Positions 18,174 to 27,351 of a stretch of 64,000 nucleotides of DNA are shown piece after piece; positions within the stretch are counted from its first letter, which is position 1; each line of letters opens with the position of its first letter. Where the stretch lies: contig NZ_JAIVLB010000017.1 in the NCBI RefSeq assembly GCF_020524495.1, forward strand, positions 1 through 64,000, written 5' to 3'. Source of the stretch: Bacillus stratosphericus. Lineage in GTDB: Bacteria > Bacillota > Bacilli > Bacillales > Bacillaceae. Under the pieces are notes generated by a model, which saw only the letters and a list, made by a program, of their open reading frames with translations, did no database searches and was not told the origin of the DNA. The translations under genes were made by a program, and so were the position numbers.

Positions 18174-20108
18174 ATGAACCTGAAACCAGCATGGGTACCG
18201 GAAGAGCAGATGATCAAAAAAACACGACTTGATCAGTGGATGAAATCTCTTGGTTTTTCTACGTATCACTCATTCTATCAAGCAAGTATTGAGCGGACAG
18301 ATTGGTTTTGGAGAGAAGCTGAAAAGGCTGTCGGCATTCAGTGGAAAGAGCCGTATGAAGCTGCATTAGGTCAGCACTCATTCATGTGGCCGAAGTGGTA
18401 TAAGGGCGGCACATTAAACATCATCGAAACGGCCGTAGACAAATGGGCAGAGAAAATAGAGACTAAACATCAACCAGCGATTATTTGGGGCAATGAAGCA
18501 GGAGAAGAAAAGAGTTGGTCTTTCCTCCATCTTCAGGAAAAAGTCAATCGCTACGCAGCTGGTTTTTTGAAGAAAGGGCTTCAAAAAGGAGATGTGGCGA
18601 TCATCTATATGCCTATGCTTCCTGAAACTGTTGCCGTCATGCTTGCCTTCGCTAAGATTGGTGTGATTTTTAGTCCGGTCTTCTCAGGCTATGGAAGTGA
18701 GCCTCTTGCCGTACGCATTCGTGCTTCAGGTGCAACCATTGTCGTCACAGGGCACGAAATGACGCGCCGGGGAAAGACCATCAACATGCGAGAATGTGTG
18801 GCTGATGCGATCCAAAAAACAGATACCGTTAAAACTGTCATTGTTCATTCTTCCTCTGATACTGATTACAAAGATGACGTAAGGTTAAACGATTTATTAA
18901 AAGAACAGCCAATTCACGAAACCACCTATGTCACAAATGAAGACCCTCTAATGATCTTGTATACCTCTGGGACAACTGGCACACCAAAAGGAGCCGTCCA
19001 TACACACGCAGGCTTTCCTGTAAAAGCTGCTTTTGATGCCGGTCTATGTATGGATGTTGCAAAAGGAGACCGGCTATTTTGGCTCACAGATATGGGCTGG
19101 ATGATGGGACCATTTCTTATCTTTGGGGGCTTGTTAAATGGAGCCGCGATTGTTTTATATGACGGCGCACCCGATTATCCAGATGAACAGCATATCTGGT
19201 CATTCATCCATCAGCAGAAAGTCACTCATTTTGGTCTTTCGCCTACATTTGTTCGTTCTGCGATGCAGCAACATATAGCAGGGATTAAGATGACGCATGT
19301 CAAGGCCATCATTTCTACTGGTGAACCTTGGAATGAAGCGCCGTGGCAATGGCTATTTAACAAAATTGGTCAAAAGAACATTCCTATCTTAAATTACTCA
19401 GGGGGGACCGAAGTGTCTGGTGGCATTGTAGGAAGTACTCTGCTTCGCCCAATCAAACCCATTCTCTTTAATGCAGCAATCTTAGGAATGGCGGCAGATG
19501 TGTATAATGAAACAGGACAGAGCGTCATAAATGAAGTAGGGGAGCTTGTTGTGAAAAAGCCATGGGTCGGCATGACATATGGTTTTTGGAAAGAGCCGGA
19601 GCGTTATGAAGACACGTATTTCAAACGATTTGATGGTGTATGGACACACGGTGATTGGGTCATGCAAACAGAGGACGGAGAATTCCATATCACGGGCAGA
19701 TCGGATGATGTCATTAATACAGCAGGCAAACGCATCGGTCCAGCTGAAATTGAATCCATCCTTGTTGGCCATCCGGCTGTGCACGAAGCAGCAGTCATCG
19801 GGGTAAATGATGAGGTGAAGGGAGAGGCGCTCGTGTGTTTCATCGTGACGGATTCACACGCTTTTGAAGAAGCCAAACTCATTCAAGAGCTTTCAGCACA
19901 TGTTGGATCACATGCCGGAAAAGCGCTCACACCAAAAGAAATTCATCTCATTTCAGCTTTACCGAAAACAAGAAATGGAAAAATCGTCAGGCGTTTACTA
20001 AAAGGGGCGTATGAACAAAAACCTTTACCAGATCTTTCTTCATTAGAGAATCCGGATGTATTCGAAAGCATTTCCAATGACCTGAAAAGGAAACAAAGGC
20101 AGGAGTGA
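18174..20108 (+). CDS. acyl-CoA synthetase (AcsA-like), possibly acetoacetyl/acetyl-CoA synthetase
   Basis: A 644-residue AMP-forming synthetase of acetyl-CoA synthetase architecture. It has an N-terminal ACAS domain (QHSFMWPKWYKGGTLNI), the P-loop ILYTSGTTGTPKGAVHTHAG (about 262), LTDMGWMMGPF, NYSGGTEVSGG, the hinge GRSDDVINTAGKRIGPAE, and the C-terminal Lys in PKTRNGKIVRRL. It lies 12 nt after yngE with AAAGGAGGG, so it is the last gene of the operon. HMG-CoA lyase yields acetoacetate, which makes acetoacetate a plausible substrate; this is inference. Confidence 0.82.
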   Translation: MNLKPAWVPEEQMIKKTRLDQWMKSLGFSTYHSFYQASIERTDWFWREAEKAVGIQWKEPYEAALGQHSFMWPKWYKGGTLNIIETAVDKWAEKIETKHQPAIIWGNEAGEEKSWSFLHLQEKVNRYAAGFLKKGLQKGDVAIIYMPMLPETVAVMLAFAKIGVIFSPVFSGYGSEPLAVRIRASGATIVVTGHEMTRRGKTINMRECVADAIQKTDTVKTVIVHSSSDTDYKDDVRLNDLLKEQPIHETTYVTNEDPLMILYTSGTTGTPKGAVHTHAGFPVKAAFDAGLCMDVAKGDRLFWLTDMGWMMGPFLIFGGLLNGAAIVLYDGAPDYPDEQHIWSFIHQQKVTHFGLSPTFVRSAMQQHIAGIKMTHVKAIISTGEPWNEAPWQWLFNKIGQKNIPILNYSGGTEVSGGIVGSTLLRPIKPILFNAAILGMAADVYNETGQSVINEVGELVVKKPWVGMTYGFWKEPERYEDTYFKRFDGVWTHGDWVMQTEDGEFHITGRSDDVINTAGKRIGPAEIESILVGHPAVHEAAVIGVNDEVKGEALVCFIVTDSHAFEEAKLIQELSAHVGSHAGKALTPKEIHLISALPKTRNGKIVRRLLKGAYEQKPLPDLSSLENPDVFESISNDLKRKQRQE

Positions 20109-20123
20109 TTCCTGTCTTTGTTT
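20091..20123. terminator. bidirectional terminator between convergent operons
   Basis: A 14-bp arm, AAACAAAGGCAGGA (20091-20104), pairs with TCCTGTCTTTGTTT (20110-20123) with one G-T pair. It overlaps the ends of both the synthetase gene and cysI. Confidence 0.85.
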
Positions 20124-21837
20124 ATTGCGCATTAAAATTCGTTCCATCTGTTGTTTCTTTGACAATCCCTGCTCGAATCACAAAATCACCGAAATGTTCA
20201 TTTTCTTCTCGTTCTTTTGCGTACAGAGGGAGTAGAGAGCCAAGTTCTTTTAAAATGTCTTCCTCACCCACATTTTCTCGGTACAGTTTACTTAACCTGC
20301 TGCCGTCAAATGCGGCACCAAGATACATATTGTATTTACCACGTGATTTTCCTATAAAACCAATCTCACCTAAAGCATGACGGGCACATCCATTTGGACA
20401 TCCAGTCATTCGAATGGTGATTTCTTTATCACTTAATCCGTTTTCCTCTAAAATCTCTTCAATTCTATCAATCAAACGAGGAAGGTAGCGTTCTGCTTCG
20501 GCCATCGCTAAGCCGCATGTTGGAAGAGCAACACATGCCATTGAACTGCGGCGCAGGGCAGAGAACTGCTGGCCATCTGATATACCAAATTCCTGCATCA
20601 GCTGCTCGATTTGTTTCTTTTTATGAGTTGTGACATTTCCAATGATCAAATTCTGATTTGCGGTTAAGCGGAGGTCACCCGCATGAACCTTTGCAATTTC
20701 ACGAATGCCTGTCATCAGCGGATAATCATCATCTGTAATGCGCCCGCCTTCTACAAACATCGTATAGTGCCATCTGCCATTAATGCCTTTCACCCAGCCA
20801 TAACGGTCACCGTTATGATCAAAGTGATAATCCCGTGCGTCTAAAAGAGTAAATCCAAGACGGCGCTCAAGCTCTTCTTTTACATTCTCAAGTCCGAGGC
20901 GGTCCACTGTATATTTAAAGCGGGCATTTTTTCGCACAGAACGGTTTCCATAGTCACGCTGAATGGTGATGACTTGTTTGGCAATCTCAACGACCTGCTC
21001 AGGTGTACAAAAACCGATCACCTTTGCAAGCTGAGGGTAGGTCAATGTATCACCATGAGTCATGCCCATTCCACCGCCAATCGCGACATTAAAGCCAACT
21101 AATTGATTATTTTTGATAATGGCAATAAATCCTAGATCCTGCGAAAAGACATCAATATCGTTAGCAGGAGGTACTACAACGCCAATCTTAAATTTTCTTG
21201 GCAAATAGAGCGGACCGTACATCGGTTCAACCTCAGTGTCAGGCGTTGCCGCTACTTTTTCCTCATCAAGCCAAATTTCATGATACGCTCTTGTTTGAGG
21301 AAGCAGGTCATCACTTAATTTTTTTGCCAGTTCGTAAACTTCATGGTGCACGTCTGATTGGTAGGGATTCGATGTACACATGACATTCCGATTCACATCC
21401 CCGCAAGCAGCGATCGTATCAAGCATGGTAGAATGAATGTCTTGAATGGTCTTTTTCATGTTCCATTTTAAAATACCGTGAAGCTGAAAGGTTTCACGAG
21501 TTGTCAGCTTTAACGTGCCGTTTCCATATTTGTGAGCAAGCTCATCCATCACAAGCCACTGCTTGGAGGTGGCGATTCCGCCAGGCAGACGTACACGCAG
21601 CATAAATTGATAGGCAGGCTCAAGCTTTTGTTTTTGTCGTTCATTTCTCAGATCACGATCATCCTGTAAGTAGCTGCCGTGATGCTTCATCAGGCGATTG
21701 TCATCATCAGGAATTCCCGCTGAAATCGGATCAAGCATGACTTCTTTTAACGTACCCCGTAAATAATCACTTTTTTCTTTAATGTCCTCTACGTCGCTCG
21801 GAGGTCCATCCGGCGCTGTTAATGCTTTCTTCACCAT
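20122..21837 (-). CDS. cysI: sulfite reductase hemoprotein beta subunit
   Basis: A 571-residue siroheme/4Fe-4S protein. Two ferredoxin-like repeats include [12 protein letters not shown] and TRETF, and the cluster-siroheme ligands are CVALPTC and CPNGC (in [16 protein letters not shown]). It reduces sulfite to sulfide with electrons from CysJ. I chose ATG 21837 (AAAGGAG 10 nt upstream), which gives a start [19 protein letters not shown] and a length equal to that of known Bacillus CysI. It is 32 nt downstream of cysJ in one operon. Confidence 0.94.
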   Translation of the reverse strand: MVKKALTAPDGPPSDVEDIKEKSDYLRGTLKEVMLDPISAGIPDDDNRLMKHHGSYLQDDRDLRNERQKQKLEPAYQFMLRVRLPGGIATSKQWLVMDELAHKYGNGTLKLTTRETFQLHGILKWNMKKTIQDIHSTMLDTIAACGDVNRNVMCTSNPYQSDVHHEVYELAKKLSDDLLPQTRAYHEIWLDEEKVAATPDTEVEPMYGPLYLPRKFKIGVVVPPANDIDVFSQDLGFIAIIKNNQLVGFNVAIGGGMGMTHGDTLTYPQLAKVIGFCTPEQVVEIAKQVITIQRDYGNRSVRKNARFKYTVDRLGLENVKEELERRLGFTLLDARDYHFDHNGDRYGWVKGINGRWHYTMFVEGGRITDDDYPLMTGIREIAKVHAGDLRLTANQNLIIGNVTTHKKKQIEQLMQEFGISDGQQFSALRRSSMACVALPTCGLAMAEAERYLPRLIDRIEEILEENGLSDKEITIRMTGCPNGCARHALGEIGFIGKSRGKYNMYLGAAFDGSRLSKLYRENVGEEDILKELGSLLPLYAKEREENEHFGDFVIRAGIVKETTDGTNFNAQ

Positions 21838-21869
21838 GTTGTAAAAGCTCCTTTCTTTCAAGCATCAAA

Positions 21870-23681
21870 TCAATAGACGTCACGCTGATAGCGTTTTTGC
21901 TGCTGTAAATTAGCTAGATAGCTTTCTGCTTTGTCTTTGCTCATCGCACCTTCTTCTTGAATAATCGATAGAAGGGTATGGTGAACATCATGCGCCATAT
22001 GCTTTTCATCTCCGCAAACATACACATAGGCACCTTGCTCAAGCCATTCGAATAATTCTTTACTTTGTTTCTTCATTTGATGCTGGACATATACTTTTTC
22101 CTCTGTATCTCTAGAGAAAGCAACATCCATTCTCGTTAAGACGCCGTCCTTTAACCACTTTTGCCATTCCGTTTGGTATAAGAAATCCGTCACAAAGTGC
22201 TGATCACCGAAGAATAACCAAGACTTTCCATTTGCACCGATTTCCTCGCGTTCCTGCATAAACGAACGGAAAGGGGCGATGCCTGTGCCTGGCCCGACCA
22301 TAATGATCGGCACATCAGCATTATGAGGAAGTTTAAAGTTTTGGTTATGTTGAATATAAATAGGCAAAGTGTCACCTGGCTGCAGACGCTCTGCACATAA
22401 AATCGAGCAGACACCTTGGCGAGATCGTCCGTGTGCATCATATCTGACAGCGCCTATTGTCAAATGCACCTCTTCGTCGTTTGCTTTTAGACTGCTTGCA
22501 ATGGAATATAGACGTGCAGGGATTTTTCTTAAAATAGACGTAAAATCTGCTGCTGTTCCTTCAAAAGGACCGAAATCACGAGCCACATCTAATAAGTCTC
22601 GGCCTGCTATATATTCTTTTAGCTTTTCTTCGTTTCCTTCTTCTAAAAGGGCATGAAGTTCTTCACATTTCTTGAATGGCGCAATCTTTTGAAGAAGAGG
22701 TTTTGTTAAGACTGTAATCTCAAAATGTGAGGTGAGTGCTTCTTTTAAAGGAAGAGTGTCTCCGTTTTTATGAACGGTGACGGCCTCTTCTGCATTCCAT
22801 CCGCATGCCGATATCAGTTCATCCACTAGGACGGGATCATTTGTCGGATAAATGCCAAGACTGTCTCCCGGCTCATAAACAAGTCCTGATCCTTCAAGAG
22901 AAAGCTCCAAATGGCGGGTTTCTTTGTTAGATCCACGGCCATTTAGATTGATATTTTCAAGCACTTCAGCATCAAAAGGATTTGTTCTTGAATATTCAGA
23001 AGATACCTTACTCATTTCTCCCGCAGCTACTTGTGGGAATGATGCTGTTTCACCTTCACTAAGAGAATATGTCACACCTTGCAGCCACTCAGAAAACGGC
23101 TCATCATAGTCAAGGTCACAGTCGACCCGGTCGAAAAGGCGCGTTCCCCCAAGTTCTTTTATGCGCTCGTCAAATTCTTTCCCCGTTTGACAGAAGAACT
23201 CGTATGAGCTATCACCTAACGAAAGAACAGAATAGCTCAAATGCTCAAGCTTTGGCGCACGTCTGCCATGGACATATTCATGAAAAGAAAGGGCATTATC
23301 AGGGGGATCTCCCTCGCCATGTGTGCTGACGATAATGAGTAAATTGCTTATTTTTTTCAGACTATTTGGTTTAAAATCTGACATAGAAGAGAGCATCACT
23401 TGAAAGTTTTTCTTTTCAAGATGCTCCGCTGTCTTTTTTGCTAAACCTTCGGAATTGCCTGTTTGTGACCCGTAAAGCACTGTCACATCTTTGCTCACAG
23501 GCTGGTCTGGAGCTACGGCAGAAGAGGCCTGAACAGCAGCTTCTAAACCGGCAAGAGCTGCCTGTGCTGATAAATAACCGGTAAGCCAAATTTTTTGTTG
23601 ATCTGTTAAAGTGGGGAGCAGTTGATTGAGTAATTCTGCCTGCTCCTGACTAAACGGACTGTTCAATACATGAAGTTGCAA
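21870..23681 (-). CDS. cysJ: sulfite reductase flavoprotein alpha subunit
   Basis: A 603-residue diflavin reductase. The N-terminal flavodoxin domain has VLYGSQTGNSEGLAKK (FMN phosphate loop), then an FAD domain with RLYSIASS and an NADPH domain with GPGTGIAPFRSFMQER and YVCGDEKHMA. It transfers electrons from NADPH to CysI. The TTG start at 23681 is chosen because GAGGTGG lies 6 nt before it and the product (LQLHVLNSPFSQEQAELL) then matches known CysJ starts; upstream in-frame codons lack a binding site. Confidence 0.94.
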   Translation of the reverse strand: MQLHVLNSPFSQEQAELLNQLLPTLTDQQKIWLTGYLSAQAALAGLEAAVQASSAVAPDQPVSKDVTVLYGSQTGNSEGLAKKTAEHLEKKNFQVMLSSMSDFKPNSLKKISNLLIIVSTHGEGDPPDNALSFHEYVHGRRAPKLEHLSYSVLSLGDSSYEFFCQTGKEFDERIKELGGTRLFDRVDCDLDYDEPFSEWLQGVTYSLSEGETASFPQVAAGEMSKVSSEYSRTNPFDAEVLENINLNGRGSNKETRHLELSLEGSGLVYEPGDSLGIYPTNDPVLVDELISACGWNAEEAVTVHKNGDTLPLKEALTSHFEITVLTKPLLQKIAPFKKCEELHALLEEGNEEKLKEYIAGRDLLDVARDFGPFEGTAADFTSILRKIPARLYSIASSLKANDEEVHLTIGAVRYDAHGRSRQGVCSILCAERLQPGDTLPIYIQHNQNFKLPHNADVPIIMVGPGTGIAPFRSFMQEREEIGANGKSWLFFGDQHFVTDFLYQTEWQKWLKDGVLTRMDVAFSRDTEEKVYVQHQMKKQSKELFEWLEQGAYVYVCGDEKHMAHDVHHTLLSIIQEEGAMSKDKAESYLANLQQQKRYQRDVY

Positions 23682-23715
23682 CGATATCCACCTCACAAGG
23701 AATATAAACATAGAT

Positions 23716-23732
23716 TAATTCGATAGGAATTA
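23716..23732. promoter_or_regulatory. inverted repeat upstream of cysJ, candidate sulfur-regulator site
   Basis: TAATTC and GAATTA are perfect 6-bp arms around GATAG, 35 nt before the cysJ start. The arrangement resembles CymR-type boxes of Bacillus sulfur genes; a CysL site is also possible. This is pattern only. Confidence 0.35.
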
Positions 23733-23852
23733 TATATATAGGTTCAATTTGAACTTTACCGAAAGTTTCCCATTAAGTAAAATATATAATATTGATTGTC
23801 ATGATTAAGATTCTTAATGACAAAGAATGTGCAAATAGAGGAGAGAGCATAC

Positions 23853-23857
23853 AAAAA
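23853..23857. repeat. left target-site duplication AAAAA
   Basis: Five A immediately outside the left inverted repeat, matched by AAAAA immediately outside the right repeat (31165-31169). Five-bp duplications are the rule for Tn3-family transposition. Confidence 0.7.
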
Positions 23858-23895
23858 GGGGTAGTACCAGCGAAGCTGTCACTACCCGCAATAAG
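23858..23895 (+). repeat. left terminal inverted repeat of the Tn3-family element
   Basis: 38 bp starting GGGGTAGTACCAGCGAAG and ending CCGCAATAAG. Start GGGG and end TAAG are standard for Tn3-family repeats. It differs from the right copy at four internal positions. Confidence 0.9.
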
Positions 23896-23903
23896 GAATA
23901 AAA

Positions 23904-24733
23904 TTAAAAATACATCATTTCTTCAATTTGAATTCGCTCCATCATATCCAATTTAAAGATGCCGTAAGGATTTACGTGGCTGTAGATAAGCGGACTTAAC
24001 GCTCTCAAATCCTCCGGTGTCATCATATCCATCCATTTCTTTTCTGATAAAACAGATTGAATCATGAGTGTATTTATATACACAAGGCAATTTTGTAATA
24101 AATGTAGAGAAAGAACGGCAACCTCTTGATCTTCCAATCTATTTGTAGATATTTCTCCACCTTTTCCATAAAAAATAAAGCCATTTGCTGAATTCCAATT
24201 CTCTACAACATTAAGGCCTTCATTAATTTCTCTCCGAATCTCTTCAGAATCCAAATAATCACACAAGAAAATGGTTTTAATGACTTTTCCCAATTCAGAA
24301 AGGGCTTGATAGGTCGGGTGTTTTAAGTTACTTCTTGTAAATCGTTTTAAGATAGCCTCTGTTTCGGCTGTTCCAAGACGCAGGGCTGTAGCATATTTCA
24401 TCATCTGATCATATTGCTGACGAATCAATTCCCAGTTGATTGGTCTTGTAAGAATAGGTTGTAGATTAGGATAAGCATCACTCATGCCACTATCTGGCCT
24501 ATAAAGTTTTTGTGAATTGATAGCTTTTAATCTTGGCATAAGCTGAAAACCCAAGAGATGGCAAAAGGCAAAAGCTACTTCGCTTTGACCGTGACTGTCT
24601 ACATAATTCTTTTCAACCTCCATGCTTGTGCAATGTTTCAAAACTCCTTCAATCATAGACGCTACCTCAGAAGAAGAACATGATTTTAATTGAGAATAGA
24701 TACAGGTTGAATGTTTAGCTACATGCCAGTAAA
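23904..24733 (-). pseudogene. tnpA: Tn3-family transposase, C-terminal fragment
   Basis: About 276 residues of a protein that is normally near 1000. Recognisable segments are [65 protein letters not shown] and the near-terminal [10 protein letters not shown]. The DDE catalytic Glu region lies in the retained part, but the N-terminal DNA-binding part and the first Asp regions are lost. The reading frame runs on past 24733 only into antisense of an IS4-type fragment. It sits 8 nt inside the left repeat, as usual for tnpA. Inactive. Confidence 0.88.
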
Positions 24734-24975
24734 TCGAACTGTTTTTTAAATGGATCAAGCAACATCTCAGCATCAAAAAGTTCTTCGGACAAAGCGAATG
24801 GGCGATTCAGAATCAAGTGTTTATCGCACTTATTGTTTTTTGTCTACATGTTCTTGTTCAAATAGAAACAAGAAGCAAGCGAAAAATTTTACAAATAAGC
24901 CGTTATTTGAGGGCTACATTGTGGAAAGCAGCGAATATCTGGATTCGAAAGATTGAAGGAAAAGCCATCCCTTGA
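24733..24975 (+). pseudogene. IS4-family transposase, C-terminal fragment
   Basis: The frame reads [12 protein letters not shown] then [18 protein letters not shown], continues into a hydrophobic stretch and ends KAANIWIRKIEGKAIP with TGA at 24973-24975. The [11 protein letters not shown] block is the Y-(2)R-(3)E-(6)K region of IS4 transposases. The frame is closed upstream by TAA at 24730-24732. The N-terminal two thirds are absent. It is fused head-on to the tnpA fragment, so a recombination or deletion removed both 5' parts. Confidence 0.8.
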
Positions 24976-25152
24976 TAAGCGAATTGTCGCCGTCACATAG
25001 GTCTAATTGTAAATAAATTTCCAAATGGATAGGGCCACCTTTGTTTAGGTATTTACCTTTTTGGCTCTAGATAGAGAAAGTGATTAAACTGAAAATTATG
25101 ACATCATTTATGCAACACTAGTGATTTCATATACCATTTGATTACAAATTAG

Positions 25153-25180
25153 TTGACATTCAGTATCAAGCGTATAATAT
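25153..25180 (+). promoter_or_regulatory. candidate promoter of the exporter/peptide operon
   Basis: TTGACA at 25153-25158 and an AT-rich TATAATAT at 25173-25180. Spacing is 14 nt to TATAAT or 16 nt to TAATAT, so the second hexamer is the better -10. A palindromic operator follows at once. Confidence 0.55.
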
Positions 25181-25187
25181 AAAAAGG

Positions 25188-25205
25188 AAACTGACTAGTC
25201 ATTTT
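25188..25205. promoter_or_regulatory. candidate TetR operator 1
   Basis: AAACTGACTAGTCATTTT contains the perfect palindrome TGACTAGTCA. It lies just after the -10 region, between promoter and MFS start, where a repressor would block transcription. Its half-site AAACTGACT recurs at operator 2 before the tetR gene. Confidence 0.6.
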
Positions 25206-25218
25206 AAGGGAGGTTATT

Positions 25219-26472
25219 ATGAATATTACGGTTTATTTCCAACAGATTTTTAAGAATAGACCCTTCTGTTTATTTCTGCTATCCAGCTTTTTTCTGTTTT
25301 TAATAAGTCAATTTTATTTCTTAGCACAAGTTTCAATGATATTAGATATAACTAAATCGACCATTCTCTTAGGCACTGTATTAATGGTCATGGCTGTCCC
25401 GCGTTTAATCATATTACCCTTAGGAGGAATATTAACAGACAAATTTAGTGAAAAAAAGGTACTTATATTTGGATATACATCGTTAATTTGTTTACTAGGT
25501 GTACTAAGTCTTCTAGTAACGTTTAATCTTCTTTCTGTTACAGTAATATTGGTTTTCGCAGCGCTATTCGGTATCTCGAGTGCATTAATTCTTCCTGCAA
25601 CTTATTCTATTGTTCCTAAATTGGTGGATGAAACAGTCTTGCAGAGTGCAAATGCTTTGGTTCAGTTTCAGAATCAATTATCCTTTTTTATTGGTCCTGC
25701 CATAGCAGGTTTGTTACTCGAAACCGTAGAATTGGGAATCTTCTTTTTGTTAATGCTATTACTAATCATCCTTTCATTAATATTGATCTTGTATATTAAA
25801 CCTCAAACTGACGAAAATAATAAAATGGAAGATAAATCAGCGAGAAGTAAAGGATTTGGAGATGTAATAAAGGACCCAACAGTTGTAATGCTTATCCTAT
25901 TTACCGCTATGTTAAATATAAGTGTGATAGGTCCCCAGCAAGTTGGTCTACCAGTCCTTGCAGAAAGTCATTTAAAAATGGATACCAAGGGATTAGGATA
26001 TTTATTATCAACATTTGGATTAGGTTCATTAATGGGGGTTGTAATAGGCGGAATTTTATCAAATAGGAAAAATAATTTAGTAACTCTGTTTTTATTAGCT
26101 ATTCAATTTGGGGTTATCTGGGCTGGATTTACTTTTATTACCGATATTCGGATCACTTTTGTTCTGCTATGCTTAACAGGAATTCTTATAGGAGTTATTA
26201 ATGTTCTTTTTATTACAGCACTACAGACCTCAAGCCCTAAATATTTGTTAGGTAGAGTCATGAGCTTACAGTTTATGGGGTCGACAGGATTACAACCTCT
26301 TTCCTACTTCTTTACTGGCCTCTTAATAAGCTTAACAAGTTTACAGATTACATTTCTAATTGCTGGATTAATTATTTTTGTTTTTTCGATAGTACTTCTA
26401 GCTTCTATTAATTATCTGAAAATTAACAAAAATAGTGAAAAAGTATTTGACGGAATTAGAGAGAGAGGTTAG
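25219..26472 (+). CDS. MFS transporter, putative peptide exporter/immunity protein
   Basis: A 417-residue major facilitator protein with about 12 membrane helices and the loop 2-3 signature GGILTDKFSEKKVL (GxLaDrxGRkxxl type). A charged central loop lies near residues 195-215. It belongs to the drug/macrolide-efflux-like 12-helix group. GGGAGG lies 7 nt before the ATG. It is the first gene of the transposon operon, followed by a TetR regulator and the peptide gene, so I infer that it exports or confers tolerance to the mature peptide. An unrelated resistance function is the alternative. Confidence 0.8.
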   Translation: MNITVYFQQIFKNRPFCLFLLSSFFLFLISQFYFLAQVSMILDITKSTILLGTVLMVMAVPRLIILPLGGILTDKFSEKKVLIFGYTSLICLLGVLSLLVTFNLLSVTVILVFAALFGISSALILPATYSIVPKLVDETVLQSANALVQFQNQLSFFIGPAIAGLLLETVELGIFFLLMLLLIILSLILILYIKPQTDENNKMEDKSARSKGFGDVIKDPTVVMLILFTAMLNISVIGPQQVGLPVLAESHLKMDTKGLGYLLSTFGLGSLMGVVIGGILSNRKNNLVTLFLLAIQFGVIWAGFTFITDIRITFVLLCLTGILIGVINVLFITALQTSSPKYLLGRVMSLQFMGSTGLQPLSYFFTGLLISLTSLQITFLIAGLIIFVFSIVLLASINYLKINKNSEKVFDGIRERG

Positions 26473-26488
26473 AATTAGAAATATAATA

Positions 26489-26508
26489 AAAACTAAACAG
26501 TCAGTTTT
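26489..26508. promoter_or_regulatory. candidate TetR operator 2
   Basis: AAAACTAAACAGTCAGTTTT has AAAACT and AGTTTT as outer arms, and its complement contains AAAACTGACTGTT, sharing the half-site AAACTGACT with operator 1. It lies 30 nt before the tetR start, suggesting autoregulation. Confidence 0.5.
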
Positions 26509-26537
26509 AAAAAACAGTATTATTGGAGAGATATAAA

Positions 26538-27161
26538 TTGCCTAAGATTTCAGTATCAAAGAGGAAAGAACGGAAACGGCTTATATTGCAAGCTGCACTT
26601 GAAGTTTTTTCAGAAACGGGATACTGCTCAGCTACGATTGATGATATTGTCAAAAAAGCAAATATTAGTAAAGGTTTAATTTACACGTATTTTAAAAGTA
26701 AAGAAGAAATCTTTTTGGACTTGGTGGAATATTGGCAAGAAATCTCCAAAAAGGATAATAAAGAGTTAAATACTGATAAAGATCTGAAGGATAAAAAACT
26801 CTCAGAGGGACTCCTTATTCTTTGGGATAGTATTGTAAATCAATGGACTTCCGAAAATCTATTATTCGCAAGAATACAATACGAATTTTGGCTTGAGTCG
26901 TCAAGAAATCCGGAACTACAAGAATTAATGAAAGATAAAGCAAAAGCTAGCCTTCAATCGATAGAAAAGTTAATTAATGAAGGAAATATTAAAATAGAAC
27001 CATCAATGGCAGCTGCATTTTCAAGGTTATGGTGGTCCCAGGTAGATGGGTTAGTTGCATATTTTATTAGCCATGGAACAACGCCAGATGGAGAAGAAAT
27101 GAAACGAATCAGAGAAATTATTAAACATATGTGCGAGTTTTTAGATAAAACGGAGAATTGA
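26538..27161 (+). CDS. TetR/AcrR family transcriptional regulator
   Basis: A 207-residue regulator. The N-terminal helix-turn-helix reads ILQAALEVFSETGYCSATIDD then IVKKANISKGLIYTYFKSKE, a typical TetR DNA-binding domain in residues about 10-60. The C-terminal ligand domain has the Trp-rich segment SRLWWSQVDGLVAYF seen in the YfiR/TetR_C group. I chose TTG 26538, 7 nt after GGAGAG. Placed between exporter and peptide gene, it probably represses both and may sense the product. Confidence 0.88.
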   Translation: MPKISVSKRKERKRLILQAALEVFSETGYCSATIDDIVKKANISKGLIYTYFKSKEEIFLDLVEYWQEISKKDNKELNTDKDLKDKKLSEGLLILWDSIVNQWTSENLLFARIQYEFWLESSRNPELQELMKDKAKASLQSIEKLINEGNIKIEPSMAAAFSRLWWSQVDGLVAYFISHGTTPDGEEMKRIREIIKHMCEFLDKTEN

Positions 27162-27176
27162 AATGGGGTGAGATAA

Positions 27177-27266
27177 ATGGCAAAGCAACCAAAGCCTCTA
27201 ACTGCTGAAGAATTGAAAAAACTAGAAGCGGATCGTAATGTTGTTCGTTGTGTCGTCCGCTGCTAG
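27177..27266 (+). CDS. putative RiPP precursor peptide with VVRC-VVRC core
   Basis: A 29-codon gene with GGGGTG 6 nt before its ATG. The leader is hydrophilic and helical: MAKQPKPLTAEELKKLEADR, then N21. The last eight residues are two copies of Val-Val-Arg-Cys. The repeat is encoded GTTGTTCGTTGT then GTCGTCCGCTGC: every one of the four codons is changed only in its third base, so the protein repeat is kept while the DNA is not. An arginase-type enzyme encoded downstream would act on the two Arg residues. A hairpin follows directly, allowing more peptide than enzyme. No family is recognised; called precursor by context. Confidence 0.75.
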   Translation: MAKQPKPLTAEELKKLEADRNVVRCVVRC

Positions 27267-27299
27267 TATTCATTTCATATCATAAAAATAACTTTTCCT

Positions 27300-27332
27300 A
27301 AAAAGAAGGAGGGCCCAATCCTCCTTCTTTTT
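27300..27332 (+). terminator. strong hairpin between precursor and enzyme genes (attenuator)
   Basis: AAAAAGAAGGAGG (27300-27312) pairs perfectly with CCTCCTTCTTTTT (27320-27332) around a 7-nt loop and ends in five T. Partial read-through would set high precursor and low enzyme expression, as in many peptide operons. Confidence 0.85.
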
Positions 27333-27351
27333 ATCTTAGGTGGGTGATTGT

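Noticed and set aside
24750..24956. 68-codon + strand frame ([12 protein letters not shown]...)
   Set aside because: It is a shadow frame; the real signal is the IS4 transposase end in the neighbouring frame.
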